Shown: positions 1-7,282 of the stretch, one piece after another
Numbering within the stretch: position 1 is the first letter of the stretch
Layout of the letters: each line of letters starts with the position of its first letter
NCBI GenBank assembly: GCA_043769985.1
Contig: JAYVIV010000034.1
Coordinates: 1 to 64,000 of the forward strand
Source of the DNA: Arcicella sp043769985
GTDB taxonomy: Bacteria; Bacteroidota; Bacteroidia; Cytophagales; Spirosomataceae
Direction: 5' to 3'
DNA: 64,000 nucleotides
The notes under the pieces: generated by a model
The model's database searches: none
What the model saw: only the letters and a program-made list of their open reading frames with translations
Told to the model about the DNA's origin: nothing
Position numbers and translations under genes: made by a program

Positions 1-161
1 ATTTCAAAACCATCAAAATAACCCAATTCCGCCAAATTAAACAAATCAACCACCTGATTTCCAATAATTGTGGCAAGCCGTTTTGAGGAATTATTTACGG
101 AAAAAATACCAAATGGAATATTGTCGATGGTGAATGTTGAGTTTTGAGATTCTATGTTCAT
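1..161 (-). CDS. fahA: Fumarylacetoacetase, N-terminal fragment (cut by window edge)
   Basis: The minus strand from position 161 is open to the window edge and encodes 53 residues beginning MNIESQNSTFTIDNIPFGIF. The D-N-I-P-F-G-I-F-S motif and the following I-G-N-Q-V-V-D-L segment match the N-terminal domain of fumarylacetoacetase, which hydrolyses fumarylacetoacetate to fumarate and acetoacetate, the last step of tyrosine breakdown. The two genes upstream on the same strand are hmgA and hpd, the earlier steps of the same pathway, which strongly supports the call despite the short fragment. The catalytic domain lies outside the window, so completeness cannot be judged. It is probably the third gene of the operon; a hairpin repeat sits in the 144-nt gap to hmgA. 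Confidence 0.85.
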   Translation of the reverse strand, partial: MNIESQNSTFTIDNIPFGIFSVNNSSKRLATIIGNQVVDLFNLAELGYFDGFE

Positions 162-185
162 TTAAAATATAGTTTATACAGTTTG

Positions 186-216
186 ACGCAGGCTGGGTTT
201 TGAACCCAGCCTGCGT
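186..216. repeat. Hairpin repeat family A, copy 1
   Basis: A perfect 14-bp inverted repeat (186-199 with 203-216) around a 3-nt loop TTG, in the hmgA-fahA spacer. The stem has the family pattern (A)ACG-N7-GGTT with N7 = CAGGCTG. The core is identical over about 33 nt to the copy at 29988-30020. The left flank contains a degenerate TTTATAC word like the outer arms of copies at 31160 and 44190, but no right outer arm is visible. Confidence 0.9.
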
Positions 217-305
217 TCTCTTTATTACAAAAAAATCCTCTTAAATCCGTGTTGCTGAAGGCATCTCAATTCCATTGTGGGTTCATCTGCGTTCCATCAA
301 CACTC

Positions 306-1463
306 TCACTCAATCCAACTCTTATAATAAACCCCATCATCAATCCTCAAAGCCTCTTCCGTGAGCATCAGCGGTCGAAAAGTATCAATCATAACTGCTA
401 ATTCTGCCGTGGAGGTATGCCCAATACTACGTTCATACGCACCAGGAGCGGGGCCATGCGGAATGCCACCAGGGTGCAAAGTGATGTGACCTTTTTCGAT
501 GTTGTTTCTGCTCATAAAATCACCGTCCACATAATACAAAACCTCATCAGAATCAATATTTGAGTGATTGTAAGGGGCAGGAATTGATTTTGGGTGATAA
601 TCATACAGCCTCGGACAGAACGAACAAACCACAAAAGCCTTCGTTTCAAAAGTCTGGTGAACCGTTGGCGGTTGATGAACTCGCCCCGTGATGGGTTCAA
701 AATTATGAATTGAAAATCCGTAAGGAAAATTATAGCCATCCCAACCAACCACATCAAATGGATGCGTTGGATAAAGCATTTCGTAGAGGATTCCCTGTTT
801 TTTAATCTTTATGATGAAATCACCTTTTTCATCGTGCGTTTCCAAATCCTCGGGTAATTTATAATCCCTTTCACAAAAAGGCGAATGTTCCAACAGTTGT
901 CCGAAGTGATTTCGGTATCTTTTTGGGGTATAAATTGGATGAAAAGATTCAGTAATTAGCAAGCGATTATCCTCAGAATCGAACTCAATTTGATAAATCA
1001 TCCCTCTCGGAATTAGCAAATAATCGCCATATTCAAAGTTAATATTGCCCAATTGCGTTCGTAATTTTCCAGAACCACGATGCACAAAAATCAACTCATC
1101 ACAATCCGCATTTTTGTAAAAATAGTTCATCATCGACATCCGAGGAGCCGCCAAACTAAGATGAACGTCTGAATTTACCAAAACAGGCGTGCGACTTTCC
1201 AAGAAGTCATCTTGTGGTAATACTTCAAAACCCTTCAAAAGTCGTGCTTTGAGGTGTTTTTGAATGGAAATTTTAGGAGAAATATCATTTTCAGATAAAA
1301 TTTCTTTCACCATCGTTGGGCGATAAATCTGATACATCAGCGACGACATACCGTCAAATCCAACCGTTCCGAAGAGTTGTTCATAATAAATCCCGCCCTT
1401 CGATTGCTCAAATTGTGTATGTCTTTTAGGCGGAATTTTTCCGAGTTTATGATAGATTGGCAT
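306..1463 (-). CDS. hmgA: Homogentisate 1,2-dioxygenase
   Basis: A cytosolic non-haem iron dioxygenase that opens the ring of homogentisate to give maleylacetoacetate. The 385-residue protein carries the family's iron-site region: H300 followed by D306/E307 (in Y-N-H-S-N-I-D-S-D-E) and H336 in G-G-I-P-H-G-P, corresponding to the His-Glu-His triad of characterised enzymes. It is shorter than the roughly 430-residue animal and Pseudomonas forms; short versions are usual in Bacteroidota. It lies between hpd and fahA on the same strand, giving three tyrosine-catabolic genes in pathway order. The ATG at 1461-1463 lies inside one arm of an inverted repeat (1462-1557), so initiation may be influenced by that structure. 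The product starts MPIYHKLG, as in homologues, so I keep this start. Confidence 0.93.
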   Translation of the reverse strand: MPIYHKLGKIPPKRHTQFEQSKGGIYYEQLFGTVGFDGMSSLMYQIYRPTMVKEILSENDISPKISIQKHLKARLLKGFEVLPQDDFLESRTPVLVNSDVHLSLAAPRMSMMNYFYKNADCDELIFVHRGSGKLRTQLGNINFEYGDYLLIPRGMIYQIEFDSEDNRLLITESFHPIYTPKRYRNHFGQLLEHSPFCERDYKLPEDLETHDEKGDFIIKIKKQGILYEMLYPTHPFDVVGWDGYNFPYGFSIHNFEPITGRVHQPPTVHQTFETKAFVVCSFCPRLYDYHPKSIPAPYNHSNIDSDEVLYYVDGDFMSRNNIEKGHITLHPGGIPHGPAPGAYERSIGHTSTAELAVMIDTFRPLMLTEEALRIDDGVYYKSWIE

Positions 1464-1557
1464 AGCCCCCTAACCCCCGATGGGGGAAATTAAAAGTTGA
1501 TATTTAAACTAAAAAAATTATTTTTTGCAGTTCCCCCTTCGGGGGGTAGTGGGCTAT
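1462..1557. repeat. C/G-rich inverted repeat filling the hpd-hmgA spacer
   Basis: Arms 1462-1488 and 1531-1557 are 27 nt each and complementary at 24 positions. Each arm also contains its own small hairpin (CCCCC-gat-GGGGG and CCCCC-ttc-GGGGG). The right arm overlaps the hpd stop codon (1554-1556) and the left arm overlaps the hmgA start codon (1461-1463), so the element fills the intercistronic gap exactly. C-run/G-run words of this kind recur in Bacteroidota spacers; their function is unknown to me. Confidence 0.85.
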
Positions 1558-2696
1558 AAATTCCCTCTCTTCCCTTGTTCACGTTCAATGGCTTCAAACA
1601 AAGCTTTAAAATTGCCTTTTCCGAAGGAGGTTGCCCCTTTTCGTTGAATAATTTCAAAAAATAAAGTGGGTCTATCTTCAACGGGTTTTGTGAAAATTTG
1701 TAATAAATATCCTTCTTCATCTCTGTCAACCAAGATATTCAAATCCCTTAAAGGTTCGATGTCTTCGTCAATTTTACCCACTCTTTCCAACAAATCATCG
1801 TAATAAGTGGAAGGCACTTGCAAAAAATCTACGCCTCGAGATTTTAACTCTGAAACGGTTTTAATAATGTCGTTCGTTGCAACGGCAATATGCTGAACGC
1901 CAGCACCATTATAAAATTCTAAATATTCATCAATTTGCGATTTTTTAAGACCAGCCGCAGGTTCATTAATGGGAAATTTAACGTAGCCATTTCCATTAGA
2001 AACCACTTTCGACATTAACGAAGTATATTCCGTGGAAATATCCTTATCATCAAAGGTCATGAGCAATTTAAAACCCATCACATTTTCATAGAATTTTACC
2101 CATTGATTCATCTCTCCCAATGGCACATTTCCCACGCAATGATCCACGTATTGAAGCCCCGCAGTGGATTTGTAAGTACGACTTTTATAGGGTGTAAAAT
2201 TGGGTAAGAACACACCCTGATAATTCTTTCTTTCCACAAAAGTATGGATGGTGTCACCGTAAGTTTTGATGGAGGAAACAATCGCAAAACCGTATTCGTC
2301 CGACAAATATTGTGGCTCTAAAACGCCAATTGCTCCTCTTTGCACCGTTTCATGGTAGGAAGCCGTGGCATCATCCACCCACAAAGCCAAAACTTTTACG
2401 CCATCTCCGTGCTGATGAATATGTTCGGAGATTTCAGAATTAGCGTACAAAGAAGTCGTTAAAACTAATCTAATTTTACCTTGCTGAACCACATAAGATG
2501 CTCTTTCACGAACGCCAGTTTCAGGACCCGAATATGCAACAATTTCAAACCCAAAAACACTTTCATAAAAGTGGGCAGATTGCTTGGCATTTCCAACATA
2601 AAATTCAATATAATCTGTACCTTTTAGCGGTAAAAAATCTTGCAATGTTTCAGCTTGAAGGCTTGATTCGAGCGTTAAAGTTTCCATTTTTTTCAT
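1554..2696 (-). CDS. hpd: 4-hydroxyphenylpyruvate dioxygenase
   Basis: Converts 4-hydroxyphenylpyruvate to homogentisate with Fe(II) and O2. The 380-residue protein has two vicinal-oxygen-chelate domains. The C-terminal one carries the iron ligands H186 (Y-V-D-H-C-V-G-N), H269 (V-Q-H-I-A) and E348 (F-F-E-I-I-Q-R). Length agrees with the family. Two start codons are close together: 2694-2696 (MKKMETL) and 2685-2687 (METLTLE); either is possible. First gene of the hpd-hmgA-fahA operon. Upstream lie a 15-bp operator-like palindrome (2700-2733) and the divergent LysR gene, which suggests local control by that regulator or by another factor sensing tyrosine or its breakdown products. Confidence 0.95.
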   Translation of the reverse strand: MKKMETLTLESSLQAETLQDFLPLKGTDYIEFYVGNAKQSAHFYESVFGFEIVAYSGPETGVRERASYVVQQGKIRLVLTTSLYANSEISEHIHQHGDGVKVLALWVDDATASYHETVQRGAIGVLEPQYLSDEYGFAIVSSIKTYGDTIHTFVERKNYQGVFLPNFTPYKSRTYKSTAGLQYVDHCVGNVPLGEMNQWVKFYENVMGFKLLMTFDDKDISTEYTSLMSKVVSNGNGYVKFPINEPAAGLKKSQIDEYLEFYNGAGVQHIAVATNDIIKTVSELKSRGVDFLQVPSTYYDDLLERVGKIDEDIEPLRDLNILVDRDEEGYLLQIFTKPVEDRPTLFFEIIQRKGATSFGKGNFKALFEAIEREQGKRGNL

Positions 2697-2699
2697 TAT

Positions 2700-2733
2700 T
2701 TTTCATGAATATTTTGGTAAATATCCATGAAAA
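2700..2733. promoter_or_regulatory. Operator-like palindrome upstream of hpd
   Basis: Arms TTTTCATGAATATTT (2700-2714) and its near-complement (2719-2733) match at 14 of 15 positions with a 4-nt centre TGGT. It lies 4 to 13 nt upstream of the two possible hpd starts. Position and symmetry suit a dimeric regulator. It contains T-N11-A spacing of the LysR type, but that pattern is weak in AT-rich DNA. It could equally act as a hairpin in the hpd 5' leader. Confidence 0.45.
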
Positions 2734-2815
2734 AATGAAACTTGTCCAATAGTATTTTCTAACTTTATGATAAGTAAAACTTATTAAAAAAGATGATAGG
2801 TTATACGACCCGTTA

Positions 2816-2876
2816 TTGTCTATGTCTTCACAGACAATGGAATAGTTTATCGGGTTGTCTGTGAAGACACAGACAA
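2816..2876. repeat. Double hairpin between hpd and the LysR gene
   Basis: Two 22-nt units (2816-2837 and 2855-2876) are inverted copies of each other with one mismatch. Each unit is also a hairpin by itself: the right one pairs TTGTCTGTG with CACAGACAA around an AAGA loop, the left one does the same with one mismatch around TCTT. The pair can therefore form two small hairpins or one long one. It lies in the divergent promoter region. Confidence 0.8.
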
Positions 2877-2926
2877 CAACGTGGGTATCACTGCCTACTG
2901 CCTACTTCAAACTGCCAACTTAAACA

Positions 2927-3832
2927 ATGGAACTCCGACAATTAAAATATTTTGTGGCAATTGCCGAAGAACTGCATTTTGGTAATGCGGCAACTAAATT
3001 ATTCGTCTCACAGTCAGCTTTGAGTCAGCAAATTCAATTATTGGAAAATGAGATTGGGATTGAATTGTTTGTAAGGATTAAGCGAAAACAACAACGAAAA
3101 GTTGAATTGACGGAGGCAGGAAATGCTTTTTTAATTGATTCGAGAAAGATATTGCAATTAAGTCAAAAAGCGGTTGAAAATGCTCGTAGGATAGGATTAC
3201 ACCAAGAAACAATTCGACTGGGCGTTTATAAAATGTTACTGAAAGAAAGAATTATTGAAATAATTTCTCTTTTTTCTAAGCATTTCCCAACCGTTGAAAT
3301 GAAGATTGTTGAACTGCCAACCTACCAAAGTGTGCAAGACGGTTTAATGGAAGAAACTATTGATTTAGGATTAACATTATTGCCCTTAATTAACGACTTA
3401 CTTACTGCAAAAACTACGCAACAAGGACATTTGAAGGTAATTATGAGCATAAACCATCCTTTGGCAAAGCAAGATTTTTTGAAATTATTCGATTTTCAAC
3501 ATGAAAAATGGGTGGAAATAAGTAAATCTTTGCATCCGTTTTATGATGAAATTGAAAATGCTTGTCAAGAAGCAGGTTTCAGCAGAATTCATAACATCAT
3601 TCAAGAGGTTTCTTCGCTTGAATTGCTTTGTAGCTTGGTAAGTTTGGACATCGGAATTGCCTTTGTGCCGTCTTTATTCAACCTCAGTCATATTGAAGGA
3701 ATTGTTGTTAAAAATGTAATGAATAATGACCATTTACTTTTTGAACAGATAAAAATTAACCATGCCATTGCTTATAAAAACAATCGTATTTCACCTTTGA
3801 TTGAAGCTTTTATGGGATTGGTAAATGGATGA
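2927..3832 (+). CDS. LysR-family transcriptional regulator
   Basis: A 301-residue LysR-type regulator. Residues 1-60 form the winged helix-turn-helix (MELRQLKYFVAIAEELHFGN, then A-A-T-K-L-F-V-S-Q-S-A-L-S-Q-Q-I), followed by a linker helix and a periplasmic-binding-protein-like effector domain from about residue 90. It is transcribed divergently from hpd with a 230-nt spacer, the usual geometry for a LysR regulator and its target operon, so control of tyrosine catabolism is the simplest guess (inference). The effector is not predictable from sequence. Downstream, 220 nt separate it from xylA on the same strand; a separate promoter for xylA is visible, so they are probably not co-transcribed. 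Confidence 0.9.
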   Translation: MELRQLKYFVAIAEELHFGNAATKLFVSQSALSQQIQLLENEIGIELFVRIKRKQQRKVELTEAGNAFLIDSRKILQLSQKAVENARRIGLHQETIRLGVYKMLLKERIIEIISLFSKHFPTVEMKIVELPTYQSVQDGLMEETIDLGLTLLPLINDLLTAKTTQQGHLKVIMSINHPLAKQDFLKLFDFQHEKWVEISKSLHPFYDEIENACQEAGFSRIHNIIQEVSSLELLCSLVSLDIGIAFVPSLFNLSHIEGIVVKNVMNNDHLLFEQIKINHAIAYKNNRISPLIEAFMGLVNG

Positions 3833-3945
3833 TTTTTTCAACTTATTAAACTTGCTAAACCCTTGAAATCCTGATTATTAAGTCAGTAATAAAATAAGTT
3901 TTTTGTTCTTTCGACGATCTAAAATCAAGAATCTGGATATTTTAT

Positions 3946-3976
3946 TTTGTTTTTTTTAGAATGAATAATACTTTTG
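3946..3976 (+). promoter_or_regulatory. Bacteroidota-type promoter for xylA
   Basis: TTTG at 3946-3949, 19 nt, then TACTTTTG at 3969-3976, an exact match to the -33 TTTG / -7 TAnnTTTG consensus known for the Bacteroidota primary sigma factor. Start of transcription would be near 3981, giving a leader of about 70 nt before the xylA ATG at 4053. Confidence 0.7.
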
Positions 3977-4052
3977 TAGTAATTTTATAGAACAGTATAG
4001 AACACTTAATGTCACAAATCAAATATTAATCATTCAATATTTTAAAAAAGAA

Positions 4053-5384
4053 ATGGCAAACATAACATTAGGAGACAAAGAATATTTCCCAGGAATCGGG
4101 AAAATTCAATTTGAGGGGAGAGCATCAGACAACCCAATGGCGTTTAAATGGTATGACGAAAATCGTATCATCAACGGCAAAACCATGAAAGACCAATTGC
4201 GTTTTGCAACGGCTTATTGGCATACTTTCTGTGGAACTGGGGCTGACCCATTTGGACCAGGCACAAAGAACTTTCCTTGGGATGCCAAAGGTGAAATCGT
4301 GGGTCGTGCGAAAGATAAAATGGATGCAGCTTTTGAGTTTATGACAAAATTAGGTACACCTTATTATTGTTTTCACGATATTGATTTAGTAGATGAAGGG
4401 AATTCTTTATTAGAATACGAAAGTAATTTATCGGCAATCGTTGATTATGCCAAGCAAAAACAAGCCGTTAGTGGCATGAAATTGCTGTGGGGAACTGCCA
4501 ATGTTTTCTCAAATCCGAGATACATGAACGGTGCTTCAACCAATCCAGATTTCAATGTTTTGGCTCATGCAGGTACGCAAGTAAAGAATGCCATTGATGC
4601 AACTATTGCTTTGGGAGGGGAAAATTATGTGTTCTGGGGTGGTCGTGAGGGCTATATGTCGTTGTTGAACACTGATATGAAACGGGAGAAAGCAAACTTA
4701 GGTCGCTTCTTGACGATTGCTCGTGATTATGCCCGCAAGAATGGTTTCACGGGTAAATTCTTCATTGAACCAAAACCGTGTGAGCCAACCAAGCACCAAT
4801 ATGATTATGATGCGGAAACGGTGATTGGTTTCTTGAAAGAGTATGATTTACAAAATGATTTCATGTTGAATTTGGAAGTAAATCACGCTACTTTGGCGGG
4901 ACATACTTTCCAACATGAACTGCAAGTTGCAGCCGATACAGGAATGTTAGGTAGTATGGATGCCAACCGTGGCGATTATCAGAATGGCTGGGATACCGAC
5001 CAATTTCCAACCAATTTGAATGAATTAACGGAGTCAATGTTGATAATTTTGGAAGCAGGTGGAATCACGCAAGGAGGCATTAATTTTGATGCAAAAACTC
5101 GCAGAAATTCAACCGATTTAGACGATATTTTTTTGGCTCATATCGGTGGAATGGATGCCTTCGCCAGAGCCTTAGTGATTGCGGATGACATCTTGAAAAA
5201 ATCACCGTATAAAAAACTTCGTACCAACCGTTATTCGTCTTTTGATGGAGGTAAAGGTGCTGATTATGAGGCAGGTAAATTGACTTTAGAAGATTTGAGA
5301 GAATACGCTTTTGCCACTGGCGAACCCGCACAAACGAGCGGAAAACAGGAGATGTTTGAGAATATTGTTAATCAGTATATTTAG
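4053..5384 (+). CDS. xylA: Xylose isomerase
   Basis: Interconverts D-xylose and D-xylulose. The 443-residue protein is a full-length TIM-barrel enzyme with the family motifs: Y-C-F-H-D-I-D (catalytic H108, D111), F-I-E-P-K-P (E239), N-L-E-V-N-H-A (E275, H278) and the G-S-M-D-A-N-R-G-D metal-binding segment. It is of the longer class II type. No xylulokinase or xylose transporter gene is visible in the window. The neighbouring convergent gene encodes a GntR-type regulator with a sugar-binding domain, a plausible regulator. The start is supported by the promoter at 3946-3976 and by the conserved beginning of the product. An inverted repeat starts 8 nt after the stop codon. Confidence 0.96.
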   Translation: MANITLGDKEYFPGIGKIQFEGRASDNPMAFKWYDENRIINGKTMKDQLRFATAYWHTFCGTGADPFGPGTKNFPWDAKGEIVGRAKDKMDAAFEFMTKLGTPYYCFHDIDLVDEGNSLLEYESNLSAIVDYAKQKQAVSGMKLLWGTANVFSNPRYMNGASTNPDFNVLAHAGTQVKNAIDATIALGGENYVFWGGREGYMSLLNTDMKREKANLGRFLTIARDYARKNGFTGKFFIEPKPCEPTKHQYDYDAETVIGFLKEYDLQNDFMLNLEVNHATLAGHTFQHELQVAADTGMLGSMDANRGDYQNGWDTDQFPTNLNELTESMLIILEAGGITQGGINFDAKTRRNSTDLDDIFLAHIGGMDAFARALVIADDILKKSPYKKLRTNRYSSFDGGKGADYEAGKLTLEDLREYAFATGEPAQTSGKQEMFENIVNQYI

Positions 5385-5391
5385 GTCGGTT

Positions 5392-5473
5392 AGTTATGAG
5401 TTATGAATTAAAAATTATGAATTATTGGAACTATAAATATCAGAATCCATTTTTTAACTCATAACTCATAACT
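5392..5473. repeat. Inverted repeat of GTTATGA words after xylA
   Basis: Arms 5392-5414 and 5451-5473 are 23 nt and complementary at 22 positions, with a 36-nt spacer. Each arm consists of tandem AGTTATG/CATAACT words; the right side carries an extra word. It lies between the convergent genes xylA and the GntR regulator. It might slow transcription, but there is no T-run typical of an intrinsic terminator. Confidence 0.85.
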
Positions 5474-5500
5474 CATAAGGTCACGACCCCGCTCAACCAA

Positions 5501-6520
5501 TCAAAGTGACCCTCTAATAATTAACCGACAATCACTGGCAATTTTTCCTTTTTGTCGGTTATGAACTAATCTTCCTGCCAGTTTGCCCATTTGAATAAAA
5601 TCATTAGAAATGGTAGTGATTCCGCTGTCATCCAAAATCTCTTTGATTGGGGTATCATCATACGATAAAAGCCCAATTTGTTTTCCCAATTTCAAGCCTT
5701 TTCTGTTGGCATAATTTACGAACCGAACTAAGTCATTTTCTAAGAATAAAAAGTAGGCATGACCTTCTTCTAAGTGGTCAAATTCAAGGTTATTCACTAC
5801 TTCATTTTTAATATTATAATCTTCACAAAAACGTTTAAAACCTCTCAAAATACCCTTTGGTGTGTACTGGAACTGGTTTTTACTTAAAAATAAAGTCAGA
5901 CTTTCATATTTTTGAATCATGGGAAGGGCATGACTTAGACCTTGATAAAAATTCTCTTCAAAATCTTGATAAAGCACGGCATAACTATCGTCTAATTTCT
6001 CAACATCAATATCCAAAATTAATAATTTTTCTTTGGGAATTTGCGTAACAATTTCGGTAATATCCTCATTGAAATGGGGCATGATGATATAGAAATTATA
6101 GTTGCCGAGGTTATTAACAATCACGTTTTCAAAAACCGTAAGGTCATGATAATGAAAGAAAAGATGGATAGAAACTTGGTCGCCTAAGGATTCTTTTAAG
6201 GCTTGAAAAAGGATTTCTTTGTACGAATTCATAGCATCGAATAACACAAATACGTGCATCGTTGCTTGAACATCGGTGGAGGTGATGAAGTATCCTTTAC
6301 CGTGTTGAGGAGCCACAATCCCACGCTCACGCAGTTCTTCATACGCTCGAATAACTGTCATGCGAGCCACGTTTAATTGACCCGTAATTTCATTAATGGT
6401 TGGTAATTGGTCGCCCCTTTTCAGAATTCCCCGTTGGATTCGTTCAATAATCTCATCCACAATCTGTTGATACTTAGGTGTTTGGGCATTAGGTTTGATA
6501 TTTAATTCTTTTTTCATCAT
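5501..6520 (-). CDS. GntR-type regulator with LacI-like sugar-binding domain
   Basis: Residues 1-80 (from M at 6518-6520) form a GntR winged helix-turn-helix (I-N-E-I-T-G-Q-L-N-V-A-R-M-T-V-I-R-A-Y-E-E-L). The rest resembles the periplasmic-binding-protein fold used by LacI/GalR regulators, rather than the usual FadR or UTRA effector domains of GntR proteins. Such GntR-LacI hybrids are common sugar regulators in Bacteroidota. The reading frame extends 24 codons upstream to 6592, but that extension runs over the promoter region of the divergent Uma2 gene and has no homology to the family start, so I use MMKKELN. It is convergent with xylA; control of xylose genes is inferred from proximity only. 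Confidence 0.85.
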   Translation of the reverse strand: MMKKELNIKPNAQTPKYQQIVDEIIERIQRGILKRGDQLPTINEITGQLNVARMTVIRAYEELRERGIVAPQHGKGYFITSTDVQATMHVFVLFDAMNSYKEILFQALKESLGDQVSIHLFFHYHDLTVFENVIVNNLGNYNFYIIMPHFNEDITEIVTQIPKEKLLILDIDVEKLDDSYAVLYQDFEENFYQGLSHALPMIQKYESLTLFLSKNQFQYTPKGILRGFKRFCEDYNIKNEVVNNLEFDHLEEGHAYFLFLENDLVRFVNYANRKGLKLGKQIGLLSYDDTPIKEILDDSGITTISNDFIQMGKLAGRLVHNRQKGKIASDCRLIIRGSL

Positions 6521-6549
6521 GGTATTTCTTCGCCTTAAAGTTACAAGGT

Positions 6550-6583
6550 TTTGGTGATTAGTATATGAAATTTCGTATATTTG
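6550..6583 (+). promoter_or_regulatory. Bacteroidota-type promoter for the Uma2 gene
   Basis: TTTG at 6550-6553, 22 nt, then TATATTTG at 6576-6583, matching TTTG/TAnnTTTG. An in-frame ATG at 6565 lies between the two boxes and so cannot be in the transcript; the promoter places the true start at the ATG at 6601, about 12 nt after the expected transcription start. Confidence 0.65.
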
Positions 6584-6600
6584 AAAAAACAAAAACGCTT

Positions 6601-7098
6601 ATGGAATTATTATTAGAAAACTTAGCGGAAGAAAGAGAACTTTCAACTTACGAAATTGAAAGAGATAAACCAATGCCCAGCAGAAACCACGGAAAATTAC
6701 AAATGCGTATTGGCTTTGAAATGATGGCTAAATACCGTAATCGCTTTGACATCGTCTCAGAGCCAACTTTGCAAATGCTTGAACGTCCACGAGTTCCAGA
6801 TTTGGCGTTTTTTAAGGTTCAAGAAAGTGATTGGTTTGATGATGAAACGAAGATTACGGAAGTCCCGTTGGGAGTGATTGAGATTCTTTCGCCAAGTCAA
6901 TCTGAGCAAGAATTAATCTCTAAATTTCCACTATATTTTAATTTGGGTGTGAAAACGGTATGGCTTGTAGTTCCAGTTTTTCAAACCATTTATGTTTTTG
7001 ATTCACCTCGAAGCTATCAGACTTTTACCATTGCCAATCCCATTCTAAAAGATATAATGCTGGATGTGGAATTGGATTTGAATAAGATTTTTGAGTAA
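6601..7098 (+). CDS. Uma2-family (DUF820) putative endonuclease
   Basis: A 165-residue protein with the Uma2/DUF820 fold, a PD-(D/E)XK nuclease-like family of unknown biological role, much expanded in cyanobacteria and some Bacteroidota. Visible motifs: V-P-D-L-A-F-F (the P-D strand) and V-I-E-I-L-S-P-S-Q-S (the E-x-L-S-P-S motif), followed by the conserved F-P-L-Y-F-N-L-G-V-K-T-V-W-L-V segment. The start at 6601 is chosen because the promoter boxes lie around the upstream ATG. Stand-alone gene ending in a strong bidirectional terminator. No partner gene is evident, so whether it acts on DNA, and on what target, is unknown. Confidence 0.85.
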   Translation: MELLLENLAEERELSTYEIERDKPMPSRNHGKLQMRIGFEMMAKYRNRFDIVSEPTLQMLERPRVPDLAFFKVQESDWFDDETKITEVPLGVIEILSPSQSEQELISKFPLYFNLGVKTVWLVVPVFQTIYVFDSPRSYQTFTIANPILKDIMLDVELDLNKIFE

Positions 7099-7116
7099 GA
7101 AATATTCTTCCGAAAT

Positions 7117-7161
7117 AAAAAGAAACCCACAATTGATCATTTCGATTGTGGGTTTCTTTTT
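7117..7161. terminator. Bidirectional intrinsic terminator after the Uma2 gene
   Basis: A 16-bp perfect stem (7117-7132 with 7146-7161) with A-run on the left and T-run on the right and a 13-nt loop. It can serve both the Uma2 gene and the convergent PBP1A gene. Confidence 0.85.
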
Positions 7162-7173
7162 ATTGATGAATTC

Positions 7174-7272
7174 GGTTCTACTATAATTTAAGGGGGAACT
7201 AACGTCGTGGAGGTTCAAAACCTCCACGACGTTGATTATCGAATAACTTTCCCGTATAAATCCTGGGAGACC
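7174..7272. repeat. Hairpin repeat family A, copy 2
   Basis: Inner 15-bp perfect hairpin 7201-7215/7219-7233, loop CAA, with pattern AACG-N7-GGTT and N7 = TCGTGGA. The flanks 7174-7196 and 7251-7272 are decayed versions of the outer inverted repeat seen at 31160 and 44190 (GGTTCTACTA... and ...CCGTATAAATC). Located between the convergent Uma2 and PBP1A genes, after the terminator. Confidence 0.85.
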
Positions 7273-7282
7273 AATGAATTCC

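Noticed and set aside
306..1463. HmgA truncated by mutation because it is shorter than 430 residues
   Set aside because: N- and C-terminal family features and the iron-binding triad region are intact; short forms are normal in Bacteroidota.
1490..1729. Minus-strand frame of 79 codons across the hpd-hmgA spacer
   Set aside because: Mostly out-of-frame hpd sequence plus the C/G-rich inverted repeat; no promoter, no family similarity.
7045..7227. Minus-strand frame of 60 codons beginning MEVLNLHDV
   Set aside because: It starts inside the family A hairpin and runs into the end of the Uma2 gene; a look-alike frame (MNVVKVLNLHNV) at 44058-44252 arises from another copy of the same repeat. Shadows of the repeat, not genes.
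7196..7240. GGTTCAAAACC in the family A hairpins resembling a tRNA T-loop
   Set aside because: No acceptor stem, D-arm or anticodon arm can be built around it; it is the centre of a simple hairpin.
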